Of a DNA stretch of 6,711 bases, positions 1 to 6,140 are shown piece after piece. Position numbers and translations under genes: made by a program. The first letter of the stretch is position 1; the number at the start of each line of letters is the position of its first letter. The DNA comes from Sideroxydans sp. (GTDB lineage: Bacteria > Pseudomonadota > Gammaproteobacteria > Burkholderiales > Gallionellaceae), in contig JAVBYP010000083.1 of assembly GCA_030823965.1 (NCBI GenBank), forward strand, positions 1 through 6,711. Direction: 5' to 3'. A model generated the notes under the pieces. That model did not search any database. It was not told where the DNA came from and was given only the letters and a program-made list of their open reading frames with translations.

Positions 1-473
1 GATTTAGGGCCCTCTAGGCTGCTTTCCATGATCAGCCACCCCACGAACTGATCTTTCATCAGCACGCGTTTCGCCAATTGAATGGAGTCATCATTGAAGA
101 CCGCTTGCTCGGTTTGAAACTGGGGCAGTGTCGCTGGATCGAACATCGCACCAGTGTGCGAGTAATGCGCAAAGACACGTCCGTCAGGTAAGGTCAGCGC
201 CGCACGGACAATGCTCGGCGAGCCCTGTAAGGTGTCCAGCACTTCGGTTGCGGCGACTTCATCCTGAAAAGCGATCGCGGCTGACGAGTTGTCACGAATG
301 ATGCTGGCTTGCACCTGTATCTCCTGCAAAGCCGCACGACGCACAGCGAGATATTCATAGATCAGTGTCACGCTGGCGATAGTCAACAAAGCCGCCAATA
401 TGACGCAAGTGGTGATGATGCTGAATTTGCGGTCGATCGGTTGATCGCGAAACCAGTGTCTCAGCTGTCTCAT
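1..473 (-). CDS. Membrane sensor protein with CHASE8-like periplasmic domain, N-terminal part (runs off the left edge)
   Basis: About 157 codons are visible, starting at an ATG at 473-471; an in-frame TGA two codons upstream rules out a longer protein. A short basic cytoplasmic N-terminus (residues 1-16) is followed by a membrane helix at about 17-41, then a soluble region to the window edge. The soluble part contains DNSSAAIAFQD (61-71), a run like TEVLDTLQGSPSIVRAAL (76-93), then PDGRVFAHY (96-104). This pattern matches CHASE8-type periplasmic sensor domains, which usually precede a second helix, HAMP, and a histidine kinase or GGDEF/EAL output. The output domain lies outside the window, so I cannot say whether it is a kinase or a cyclic-di-GMP enzyme. 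The ribosome binding site is weak. The gene follows the ppsA terminator, so it is probably transcribed separately. The domain call is by recognition, not by search. Confidence 0.8.
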   Translation of the reverse strand, partial: MRQLRHWFRDQPIDRKFSIITTCVILAALLTIASVTLIYEYLAVRRAALQEIQVQASIIRDNSSAAIAFQDEVAATEVLDTLQGSPSIVRAALTLPDGRVFAHYSHTGAMFDPATLPQFQTEQAVFNDDSIQLAKRVLMKDQFVGWLIMESSLEGPK

Positions 474-546
474 ATCTCAGGTCAATCAGGGGTGAATCCA
501 ATTAGTCTGAAAATCATTTTAACGTAACAGTTGATGGTGGACACAG

Positions 547-586
547 AAGAAAAATGCCCGCCCCACACAAAGTGGGAAGCGGGCAT
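547..586 (-). terminator. Rho-independent terminator downstream of ppsA
   Basis: On the minus strand an 8-bp stem ATGCCCGC/GCGGGCAT (586-579 with 561-554) is extended, after a 2-base TT bulge on one side, by CCCAC/GTGGG (576-572 with 566-562) around a TTTGT loop. TTTTTCTTC follows at once (554-546, the first T closing the stem). It lies about 20 bases past the ppsA stop and before the sensor gene, so it should end the transcript that contains ppsA. Confidence 0.92.
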
Positions 587-608
587 CAGAGGTCTCGCTA
601 GGGCGTGC

Positions 609-2978
609 TTACTTCTTCTCGACTTGCCCCAGCTTGCGCCAAGTCTCCAGCAAGGTATCTGGGTTGAGCGACATGGTTTGGATGCCGATCTCCATCAACC
701 ATTGTGCGAAGTCGAAGTGGTCGGAGGGGCCTTGGCCGCAGATCCCGACGTATTTGCCTTTGCGGTTGCAGGTCTCGATAGCCATCTTGAGCAAAGCTTT
801 CACGGCATCGTCGCGTTCGTCGAATCTGTCCGCGACCAAGCTGGAGTCGCGATCCAGACCGAGCGTGAGTTGCGTCAAGTCGTTGGAGCCGATGGAGAAA
901 CCGTCGAAATATTCGAGGAATTGATCCGCCAGCAATGCGTTGGAGGGGATCTCGCACATCATGATGAGGCGCAGGCCGTTCACGCCGCGTTTCAATCCGT
1001 TCTTCTCCAATGTGGCGACGACTTCGCGTGCCTCACCCACAGTGCGCACGAAGGGGATCATCAATTCGACGTTGGTGTAACCCATCTTCTCGCGCACACG
1101 CTTCATGGCGCGGCATTCGAGTTCGAAACAGTCGCTGAAGTTGGCAGCGACGTAACGACCCGCACCACGGAAGCCGATCATCGGATTCTCTTCCATCGGT
1201 TCGTAAATCTCACCGCCGATGAGTTTGCGATACTCGTTCGACTTGAAGTCGGACATACGCACGATGACCTTCTTCGGCCAGAACGCAGCAGCCAAAGTGG
1301 CGACGCCTTCAGTGATCTTCTCTACGTAGAACTCGACTGGATCAGCATAACCTGCACAACGTTGCATCACAGCGTCATGGATCTTGGAAGGCAGGCGGTT
1401 GTGTTCCAGCACGGCCTTGGGGTGGATGCCGATGAGGTTGTTGATGATGAATTCCAAACGCGCCAAGCCCACACCTGCCGATGGCATCTGTGCGAACTCG
1501 AATGCCAGCGTGGGGTTGCCCACGTTGAGCATCAACTTCACAGGGATCTGCGGCAGCGCTTCTTCGCTATGCACCACGATCTCGAACGGTAGCTTGCCGT
1601 GATACACGAAACCGGTATCACCTTCGGCGCAAGACACGGTGACCGATTCGCCTTCTTGTAAAGCAGTGGTCGCATGGCCGCAACCCACGATAGCAGGGAT
1701 GCCCAACTCACGCGCGATGATGGCGGCGTGACAAGTACGACCTCCACGATTGGTGACGATGGCAGCGGCCTTCTTCATCACCGGCTCCCAGTTGGGGTCG
1801 GTCATGTCGGTGACCAGCACGTCGCCAGCTTGCACCTTGCTCATCTCGGAGATGTCGTGAACGATACGCACTCGACCCGCGCCGATCTTTTGACCGATGG
1901 CGCGACCTTCAACCAACACGTCACCGCGTTGTTGCAGACGATACTTTTCAGAACCGCCGCCAGAAGAGTGCGACTTCACTGTCTCAGGACGTGCTTGCAG
2001 GATATAGAGCTTGCCGTCCAGCCCATCCTTGCCCCACTCGATGTCCATCGGACGACCGTAGTGCTTCTCGATGGACATGGCATAACGCGCCAGTTGCAAC
2101 ACGTCTTCGTCCGACAGTGAGAAACGGCGCTGGTCGGCGACGGGGACAGGTTCGATGCGGCATGAGCGACCGGCAGAACGTTGTTCGTCGAACACCATGC
2201 GTTGTTGTTTAGAGCCCAGACCTCGGCGCACGACCGCAGGGAAGCCGGCAGCCAATTGTTGTTTGTGCACGTAGAACTCGTCTGGGTTCACCGCACCTTG
2301 CACCACCATCTCGCCCAAGCCATAGGATGAAGTGATGAACACGGCATCGCGGAAACCGGATTCGGTGTCCATGGTGAACATCACACCCGATGCGCCTAGG
2401 TCAGAACGCACCATGCGCTGGATACCCGCCGACAAGGCAACGTCAGCGTGGGTGAAGTCTTTGTGCACGCGATAGGAGATGGCGCGGTCGTTGTACAGCG
2501 AAGCGAACACCTCACGGATGGCGTGCAGAATGTTGTCGATGCCGTGGATGTTGAGGAAGGTCTCTTGCTGACCTGCGAAAGACGCATCGGGCAAGTCTTC
2601 TGCAGTGGCAGAGGAGCGCACGGCAAAACTGCCGTCGCCTTCGGCAACCAGCTTGTCGTAGTGGGTGCGGATCTCGGCGTTCAAGCGTTCTGGCAGCGGC
2701 GCTTCCACGATCCAACTGCGGATGGTGCGGCCCGCTTCGGCAAGTGCCGATACATCATCTACGTTCAGCGTGGAGAGTCGCTCTTCGATACGCTTGTCCA
2801 GTCCGCCATGTGCCAAGAAGTCGCGATAAGCCTGCGCCGTGGTGGCAAAGCCTCCGGGAACGAGAACGCCGGAAGAGCTCAGGTTCGAGATCATCTCACC
2901 GAGGGAAGCGTTCTTTCCGCCTACCTCGGGAATGTCCGCGATACCGAGGGACTGGAATGGAATGACGTAGGGTTGCAT
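609..2978 (-). CDS. ppsA: Phosphoenolpyruvate synthase (pyruvate, water dikinase)
   Basis: This 789-residue protein has the normal length of the family. PEP synthase converts pyruvate, ATP and water to PEP, AMP and phosphate in the cytoplasm, the entry step of gluconeogenesis from three-carbon acids. The N-terminal ATP-grasp/pyruvate-binding domain spans about 15-335 ([10 protein letters not shown] at 20-29; [11 protein letters not shown] at 120-130). The swivelling phosphohistidine domain is at about 350-460, with [19 protein letters not shown] at 412-430, where His417 should carry the phosphate. The C-terminal TIM-barrel PEP/pyruvate domain covers about 475-785, with [12 protein letters not shown] (598-609), GSNDLTQL (697-704) and ICGQGPSDH (746-754) including the catalytic Cys747. 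The ATG at 2978 follows AGGAGA at good distance. All key residues are present with no frameshift. The regulatory kinase/phosphatase gene ppsR, often found beside ppsA in proteobacteria, is not adjacent here. Confidence 0.98.
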   Translation of the reverse strand: MQPYVIPFQSLGIADIPEVGGKNASLGEMISNLSSSGVLVPGGFATTAQAYRDFLAHGGLDKRIEERLSTLNVDDVSALAEAGRTIRSWIVEAPLPERLNAEIRTHYDKLVAEGDGSFAVRSSATAEDLPDASFAGQQETFLNIHGIDNILHAIREVFASLYNDRAISYRVHKDFTHADVALSAGIQRMVRSDLGASGVMFTMDTESGFRDAVFITSSYGLGEMVVQGAVNPDEFYVHKQQLAAGFPAVVRRGLGSKQQRMVFDEQRSAGRSCRIEPVPVADQRRFSLSDEDVLQLARYAMSIEKHYGRPMDIEWGKDGLDGKLYILQARPETVKSHSSGGGSEKYRLQQRGDVLVEGRAIGQKIGAGRVRIVHDISEMSKVQAGDVLVTDMTDPNWEPVMKKAAAIVTNRGGRTCHAAIIARELGIPAIVGCGHATTALQEGESVTVSCAEGDTGFVYHGKLPFEIVVHSEEALPQIPVKLMLNVGNPTLAFEFAQMPSAGVGLARLEFIINNLIGIHPKAVLEHNRLPSKIHDAVMQRCAGYADPVEFYVEKITEGVATLAAAFWPKKVIVRMSDFKSNEYRKLIGGEIYEPMEENPMIGFRGAGRYVAANFSDCFELECRAMKRVREKMGYTNVELMIPFVRTVGEAREVVATLEKNGLKRGVNGLRLIMMCEIPSNALLADQFLEYFDGFSIGSNDLTQLTLGLDRDSSLVADRFDERDDAVKALLKMAIETCNRKGKYVGICGQGPSDHFDFAQWLMEIGIQTMSLNPDTLLETWRKLGQVEKK

Positions 2979-3040
2979 GACTATCTCCTGATGATTTAGT
3001 GACTAATTTACTTCACTCGCCGATTGGCAAATTACCCCTA
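2979..3040 (-). other. Intergenic gap between the small membrane protein gene and ppsA; holds the ppsA ribosome binding site
   Basis: The gap is 62 bases and AT-richer than the flanking genes. On the minus strand it holds TTGCCA (3029-3024), a possible -35, and AT-rich TAAATTAG (3011-3004), but the spacing to a good -10 is poor, so I do not call a promoter. A short GCC/GGC hairpin over AATC has no T-run and is not a terminator. The ppsA ribosome binding site AGGAGA lies close to the start codon. ppsA may therefore be read through from the rnf operon, have its own weak promoter, or both. Confidence 0.5.
2996..3006. promoter_or_regulatory. Short palindrome upstream of ppsA, possible operator
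   Basis: TTAGTGACTAA is a perfect 5+1+5 palindrome. It also forms one arm of a wider dyad AGTGA-N10-TCACT (2998-3017). It lies 18-28 bases upstream of the ppsA start codon, where a repressor could block transcription or initiation. I recognise no specific regulator for it, and a motif of this length can occur by chance in AT-rich DNA. Confidence 0.25.
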
Positions 3041-3226
3041 TTAACTTACAGATTTCTTGCACTGTGCTTCACCACATTTGTGATTGCCACAGCCGCAACC
3101 TTCGCCTTCTTCACGTAGTGGACCGAACTCGGGATGGCGCTCAGCGTAGCGCCTAGCAAAATTACGCACCAAGATGAACGCAGTCATCAGCGCCATCACG
3201 ATCAATATGGTTTGTACGTAGATCAT
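3041..3226 (-). CDS. Small cysteine-rich single-helix membrane protein, last gene of the rnf operon (NqrM-like by architecture)
   Basis: The 61-residue protein has a hydrophobic helix at about 3-20, a basic stretch RNFARRYAERH (21-31) and a short polar tail holding GCGCGNHKCGEAQCKK (43-58), with Cys44, Cys46, His49, Cys51 and Cys56. The basic residues after the helix predict a cytoplasmic tail. The ATG overlaps the rnfA stop as ATGA, and AGGAGGTG stands just upstream, so the gene is very likely real and expressed with rnfA. It is not RnfB, which is much longer and has several Fe-S motifs. One helix plus a small Cys cluster resembles NqrM (DUF539), required for maturation of the Fe centre of Na+-NQR, and also FeoB-associated Cys-rich proteins. 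I infer a role in metal delivery or Fe-S assembly for RnfA/RnfE. The sequence does not closely match either family as I know them. Confidence 0.82.
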   Translation of the reverse strand: MIYVQTILIVMALMTAFILVRNFARRYAERHPEFGPLREEGEGCGCGNHKCGEAQCKKSVS

Positions 3227-3807
3227 TCCCCACCTCCTAATCCTGCGAAGCCCATGAAAGTCAGCGACAGTAATCCTGCCAAGATGAGCGACAGTGCCGT
3301 GCCTTGCACCAAGGTCGGCACGTTCGCCAGTTGTAGGCGCTCACGCAACGATGCCATCAACACCAAAGCCAACGTGAAGCCCGCGCCGCCACCCAAGGAG
3401 AAGGTGAGCGATTGTGCGAAGTCGTAGTCGCGCGCCGTCTGGAACAATGCTACGCCTAACACCGCACAATTGGTGGTGATGAGCGGCAGATAGATACCCA
3501 GCGCGCGGAACAGCGCGGGGCTGTATTTCTTCATCACCATCTCCACCAGTTGTACCGACGAGGCGATGACCACGATGTAGGAGATGAGGCGCAGGAAGTC
3601 GAGATGGAATGCGCTCAACAACAGGTTCAATCCATAGGCGCACAGAGAAGCGACCAGCATCACAAAGGTGGTGGCGATACCCATCGGCAACGCAGTCCCC
3701 AAACGACCGGACACGCCCAAGAACGGACACAGCCCCAAGAACATCGCCAACACGAAATTGTTGGTGAGCAGGGTGGCGATGAATATTTGGCTCAATGACT
3801 CATTCAT
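3223..3807 (-). CDS. rnfA: Rnf complex membrane subunit RnfA (RsxA)
   Basis: RnfA (194 residues, the usual length) is a six-helix inner-membrane subunit of the ion-translocating ferredoxin:NAD+ oxidoreductase and a paralogue of RnfE and of NqrD/NqrE. It carries the two expected half-sites for the intramembrane Fe-S centre shared with RnfE: Cys27 in FLGLCPFLGVS (24-33 region) and Cys114 in TTNCAVLGVA (111-120). Other family signatures are the N-terminal LLTNNFVLAMFLG, and RDYDFAQSLTFSLGGGAGFT (126-145). The ATG at 3807 overlaps the end of rnfE by 8 bases and follows AAGGAG at good spacing. The C-terminus ends in GLGGGE, shaped by the next gene's ribosome binding site. No rnfB follows, unlike in clostridial C-D-G-E-A-B operons. 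Confidence 0.97.
   Translation of the reverse strand: MNESLSQIFIATLLTNNFVLAMFLGLCPFLGVSGRLGTALPMGIATTFVMLVASLCAYGLNLLLSAFHLDFLRLISYIVVIASSVQLVEMVMKKYSPALFRALGIYLPLITTNCAVLGVALFQTARDYDFAQSLTFSLGGGAGFTLALVLMASLRERLQLANVPTLVQGTALSLILAGLLSLTFMGFAGLGGGE
3231..3240 (-). promoter_or_regulatory. Strong Shine-Dalgarno site for the small cysteine-rich protein, inside the rnfA 3' end
   Basis: TTAGGAGGTG on the minus strand matches the 16S anti-Shine-Dalgarno sequence almost completely, with six bases from AGGAGG to the ATG at 3226. It encodes the LGGG run near the RnfA C-terminus, so this coding tail doubles as the ribosome binding site. It is the strongest such site in the window and supports the 61-codon gene and its start. 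Confidence 0.85.
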
Positions 3808-4438
3808 GTGCAGCTCCTTTCTCCGAACGACTGCGCATGTGCGAGAACAGCAACAACCATCCGCCCAATACGAAGAAGCCGCCGGGTGGCAACACCATCA
3901 CCACCCAAGGTTGGAAGTGTTCACCGAACAGCGAGAATCCGAACAGCTTGCCCGCGCCCAATATCTCGCGTGTCGCACCCAAGGCCAACAAACCGATGGT
4001 GAAGCCGATGCCCATACCCATCGCGTTGATCACTGCTTTGAGTGGTGGATTCTTGGAGGCATGCGCCTCGGCACGACCCAAGATGATGCAGTTCACCACG
4101 ATGAGTTGGATGAACGCGCCGAGCGCTTCGTACAGCGACAGACTCACCGCTTGGATGATGTAGTCCACCAGCGTCACGAAGGTGGCGATGATGACGATGT
4201 AGGTGGCGATGCGGACTTCCTTCGGCACTAGGTTGCGGATGAGTGAGACCAGCAGGCAGGAACTGACCAACACGAATAGCGTGGCGACACCCATCGACAC
4301 CGCGTTGACTGCGGAGACCGTCACGGCGAGCGTGGGGCACATCCCCAACACCATCACGAACACGGGGTTCTGCCGCCACACACCTTCCATGAAGGTGTCG
4401 AAGGTGATGCCTTCATCGGCTTCTTTTTTCAGGCTCAT
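3800..4438 (-). CDS. rnfE: Rnf complex membrane subunit RnfE (RsxE)
   Basis: The 212-residue protein has six predicted membrane helices and is the paralogue and partner of RnfA. Cys34 in VLGMCPTLAVT and Cys117 in VVNCIILGRAEA are the conserved pair expected to bind the membrane Fe-S centre together with RnfA. WRQNPVFVMVLGMCP (21-35) and GFTIGLLALGATREILG (145-161) are typical of RnfE rather than RnfA. The C-terminal part, GEHFQPWVVMVLPPGGFFVLG (172-192), supplies the last helix. The ATG at 4438 overlaps the rnfG stop as ATGA, with GGAG eight bases upstream. Complete and without visible defects. Confidence 0.97.
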   Translation of the reverse strand: MSLKKEADEGITFDTFMEGVWRQNPVFVMVLGMCPTLAVTVSAVNAVSMGVATLFVLVSSCLLVSLIRNLVPKEVRIATYIVIIATFVTLVDYIIQAVSLSLYEALGAFIQLIVVNCIILGRAEAHASKNPPLKAVINAMGMGIGFTIGLLALGATREILGAGKLFGFSLFGEHFQPWVVMVLPPGGFFVLGGWLLLFSHMRSRSEKGAAHE

Positions 4439-5106
4439 GGTTTCAACTCCGCAACATGTGGCACTAACAGCGGCAACAACTTCTGCGCGCTCTCATTGAT
4501 ACCGCGACCGACGGCCTTGGTGGTGACGGTCGCACCCGCGATGGCGTCGATCTCCCACGCGTTCTGCTTAGTGCCGTGTTTCACGACCTTCACTGCATTC
4601 ATCAGCGCGCTCATCTCCGCGTTCACACGCACATCCAATGCATCGAAGTTCTTGAGAAATTCTTTGTCGGTGATGATCTTGTCGCCGATGCCGGGCGTCT
4701 CGCGCATGGACACCACGCCGATGCCGATGATGCACTGGCACTGGGTGTCATAGCCGTACAACACGCGCACCATGTCGGCATAACCTTTGCCAGCGGCTTC
4801 TGCCGCGATGCCTTTCAGCGCACCCGCCGAATCGTAAGCAGCGTAGAACTTCACGCCCCCGTCAGGCACGTTCCCTGTGAGCGCTTGGATGCCGCTTGGT
4901 GTAGCGACGTATTCGCTCACCTTGGCTGCGCCGGGAAGCACCTTGAACACCGCGCGCTCGACCATGATGCGTTTGTTGTTGGCGATCGCGTCCTGCGTGC
5001 TTTCATAAGCGGCCACGATGAGTACGCCGCAGATGCTCGCGACCAATCCCATGGTGACGATTATCTTGTTGCTGGGGGTGGTGTGCACTGGCGTCGGCTC
5101 GTTCAT
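4435..5106 (-). CDS. rnfG: Rnf complex FMN-binding subunit RnfG (RsxG)
   Basis: RnfG (223 residues) is anchored by one N-terminal helix (about 16-34) and projects an FMN-binding domain to the periplasmic side. The FMN-attachment site is DAIAGATVTT (187-196), where a threonine of the GATVT core is esterified by the flavin transferase ApbE; apbE is not in this window. The first position of the usual S/T-G-A-T motif is Ala190. RETPGIGDKI (135-144) is the other hallmark of the family. The pair Cys123 and Cys125 in YDTQCQCIIG lies in the extracytoplasmic domain just before the ETPG motif, where the RnfG proteins I know have no cysteines. ATG at 5106 overlaps the rnfD stop as ATGA and follows AAGGAG. 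Complete. Confidence 0.97.
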   Translation of the reverse strand: MNEPTPVHTTPSNKIIVTMGLVASICGVLIVAAYESTQDAIANNKRIMVERAVFKVLPGAAKVSEYVATPSGIQALTGNVPDGGVKFYAAYDSAGALKGIAAEAAGKGYADMVRVLYGYDTQCQCIIGIGVVSMRETPGIGDKIITDKEFLKNFDALDVRVNAEMSALMNAVKVVKHGTKQNAWEIDAIAGATVTTKAVGRGINESAQKLLPLLVPHVAELKP

Positions 5107-6140
5107 GGCTGCTCCTTATTACCAGTGCCATACACGCGCGGTTGGGTGTAGCGATCGATGAGTGGCGTCAGGGCATTGCCCAACAAGATGGCGTACATCA
5201 CACCTTCCGTGAGGCCGCCGAAGTAACGGATGATGACGGTCATCACACCGATGATCACGCCATAGATCCACACGCCGACGGGGGTGACGGGGGAGGTCGC
5301 CATGTCGGTCGCCATGTAGATCGCGCCGATCATCAAGCCGCCCGAGAGCAGCACGAATAGCGGTGTGGGATAGTGCGTCGGGTCATATAGCTGGAATGCC
5401 CAAGCAGTGAGTGCCGCCGAGCCCAGCACTGCAACGGGGATGCGCCAGTCCATGAACTTACGGATGGCGAGATACGCGCCGCACAACAGGATGAGCAGGG
5501 CAGAGGTCTCGCCTGCCGAGGCGGTCACGGTGCCAGTCAGCAGGTCATGTGCAGAGGCGGTCACGTTCTCGAACTTCCAACGTGCCAACGGTGTCGCGCC
5601 AGTGAAGGCATCCACGCCTTGTTGTTTCACCCAATCCACGATGTCGGGCGGGATCATCAGGGGGGCGGTGAAGGTAGTGGGTACGAACTCGCTGAAACGA
5701 TTGGCCGAGAACGCAGGCACCCAAGTGGTGATGGCCACGGGGAAAGCGGCTTGCACGAAGGCGCGACCGACCAGTGCCGGGTTGAACGGATTGTGACCCA
5801 GTCCGCCGAACATCGCCTTGCCGATGGCGATAGCGACGAAGCCAGCCACGATAGCCATCCACAAGGGGAAGGCTGGCGGTAGCGTCAAGCCTAGCAAGAT
5901 ACCCGTGATGACGGCGCTCCAGTCGCCAAGTGTGTTCGCGTTGCGATTGAGCAGACGTTCGGTGGCGAGGCAGGTGGCGGTGACGGTGAGCAACAGTGCC
6001 AGCGCCGACAAACCGTATTGCCACACCGAGAAGCCGCAGATGGGCAACAGGGAATACACCACGTTGCGCATGATGGTGGGTACGCTGTGTCCGCTGTGTT
6101 GATGGGGAGCGGCGCGCAGCTCGATACGATGTTTGCTCAC
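5103..6140 (-). CDS. rnfD: Rnf complex membrane FMN-binding subunit RnfD (RsxD)
   Basis: RnfD (345 residues) is a multi-helix inner-membrane subunit homologous to NqrB, carrying a covalent FMN and thought to be part of the ion pathway. The FMN site is DAFTGATPLARW (177-188) with Thr183 the expected acceptor. Family signatures are GLGHNPFNPALVGRAFV (113-129), near-identical across RnfD/NqrB, and MATDMATSPVTPVG (276-289). Hydrophobic helices fill about 28-60, 77-110, 212-250 and 260-325. Translation starts at GTG (6140), which forms a GTGA overlap with the rnfC stop; GGAGAAGG lies upstream. A downstream ATG exists but would remove the conserved N-terminal segment, so the GTG is preferred. Complete. 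Confidence 0.96.
   Translation of the reverse strand: MSKHRIELRAAPHQHSGHSVPTIMRNVVYSLLPICGFSVWQYGLSALALLLTVTATCLATERLLNRNANTLGDWSAVITGILLGLTLPPAFPLWMAIVAGFVAIAIGKAMFGGLGHNPFNPALVGRAFVQAAFPVAITTWVPAFSANRFSEFVPTTFTAPLMIPPDIVDWVKQQGVDAFTGATPLARWKFENVTASAHDLLTGTVTASAGETSALLILLCGAYLAIRKFMDWRIPVAVLGSAALTAWAFQLYDPTHYPTPLFVLLSGGLMIGAIYMATDMATSPVTPVGVWIYGVIIGVMTVIIRYFGGLTEGVMYAILLGNALTPLIDRYTQPRVYGTGNKEQP

Noticed and set aside
487..540. Promoter for the CHASE8-like sensor in the AT-rich stretch after the terminator
   Set aside because: TTACGT and TAATTG stand 17 bases apart on the minus strand but match consensus too poorly to call.
531..1592. 353-codon open frame on the plus strand opposite ppsA
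   Set aside because: It lies antisense to the conserved C-terminal domain of ppsA, begins at the ppsA terminator, resembles no family, and its composition (His, Val, Glu, Asp rich) is typical of a shadow frame created by GC-biased codons on the other strand.
2448..2999. 183-codon plus-strand open frame opposite the ppsA N-terminus
   Set aside because: Antisense to highly conserved ppsA sequence, with no recognisable domain or good ribosome binding site.
3019..3028. GCC-AATC-GGC hairpin as terminator after the rnf operon
   Set aside because: The stem is only three base pairs and no T-run follows.
3004..3029. Promoter for ppsA with TTGCCA as -35
   Set aside because: No hexamer resembling TATAAT stands at 16-18 bases; the best AT-rich match gives a spacer of about 14 bases.
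3041..3226. Reading the 61-codon gene as a truncated rnfB
   Set aside because: RnfB also begins with a membrane helix, but the cysteine pattern here does not match its Fe-S motif, and there is a good start, a good stop and no rnfB-like remains in the following 62 bases.
3668..5151. Plus-strand open frames opposite rnfA, rnfE and rnfG (for example 3668-4231 and 4576-5151)
   Set aside because: His/Asp-rich shadow translations of conserved membrane protein genes; no family resemblance.
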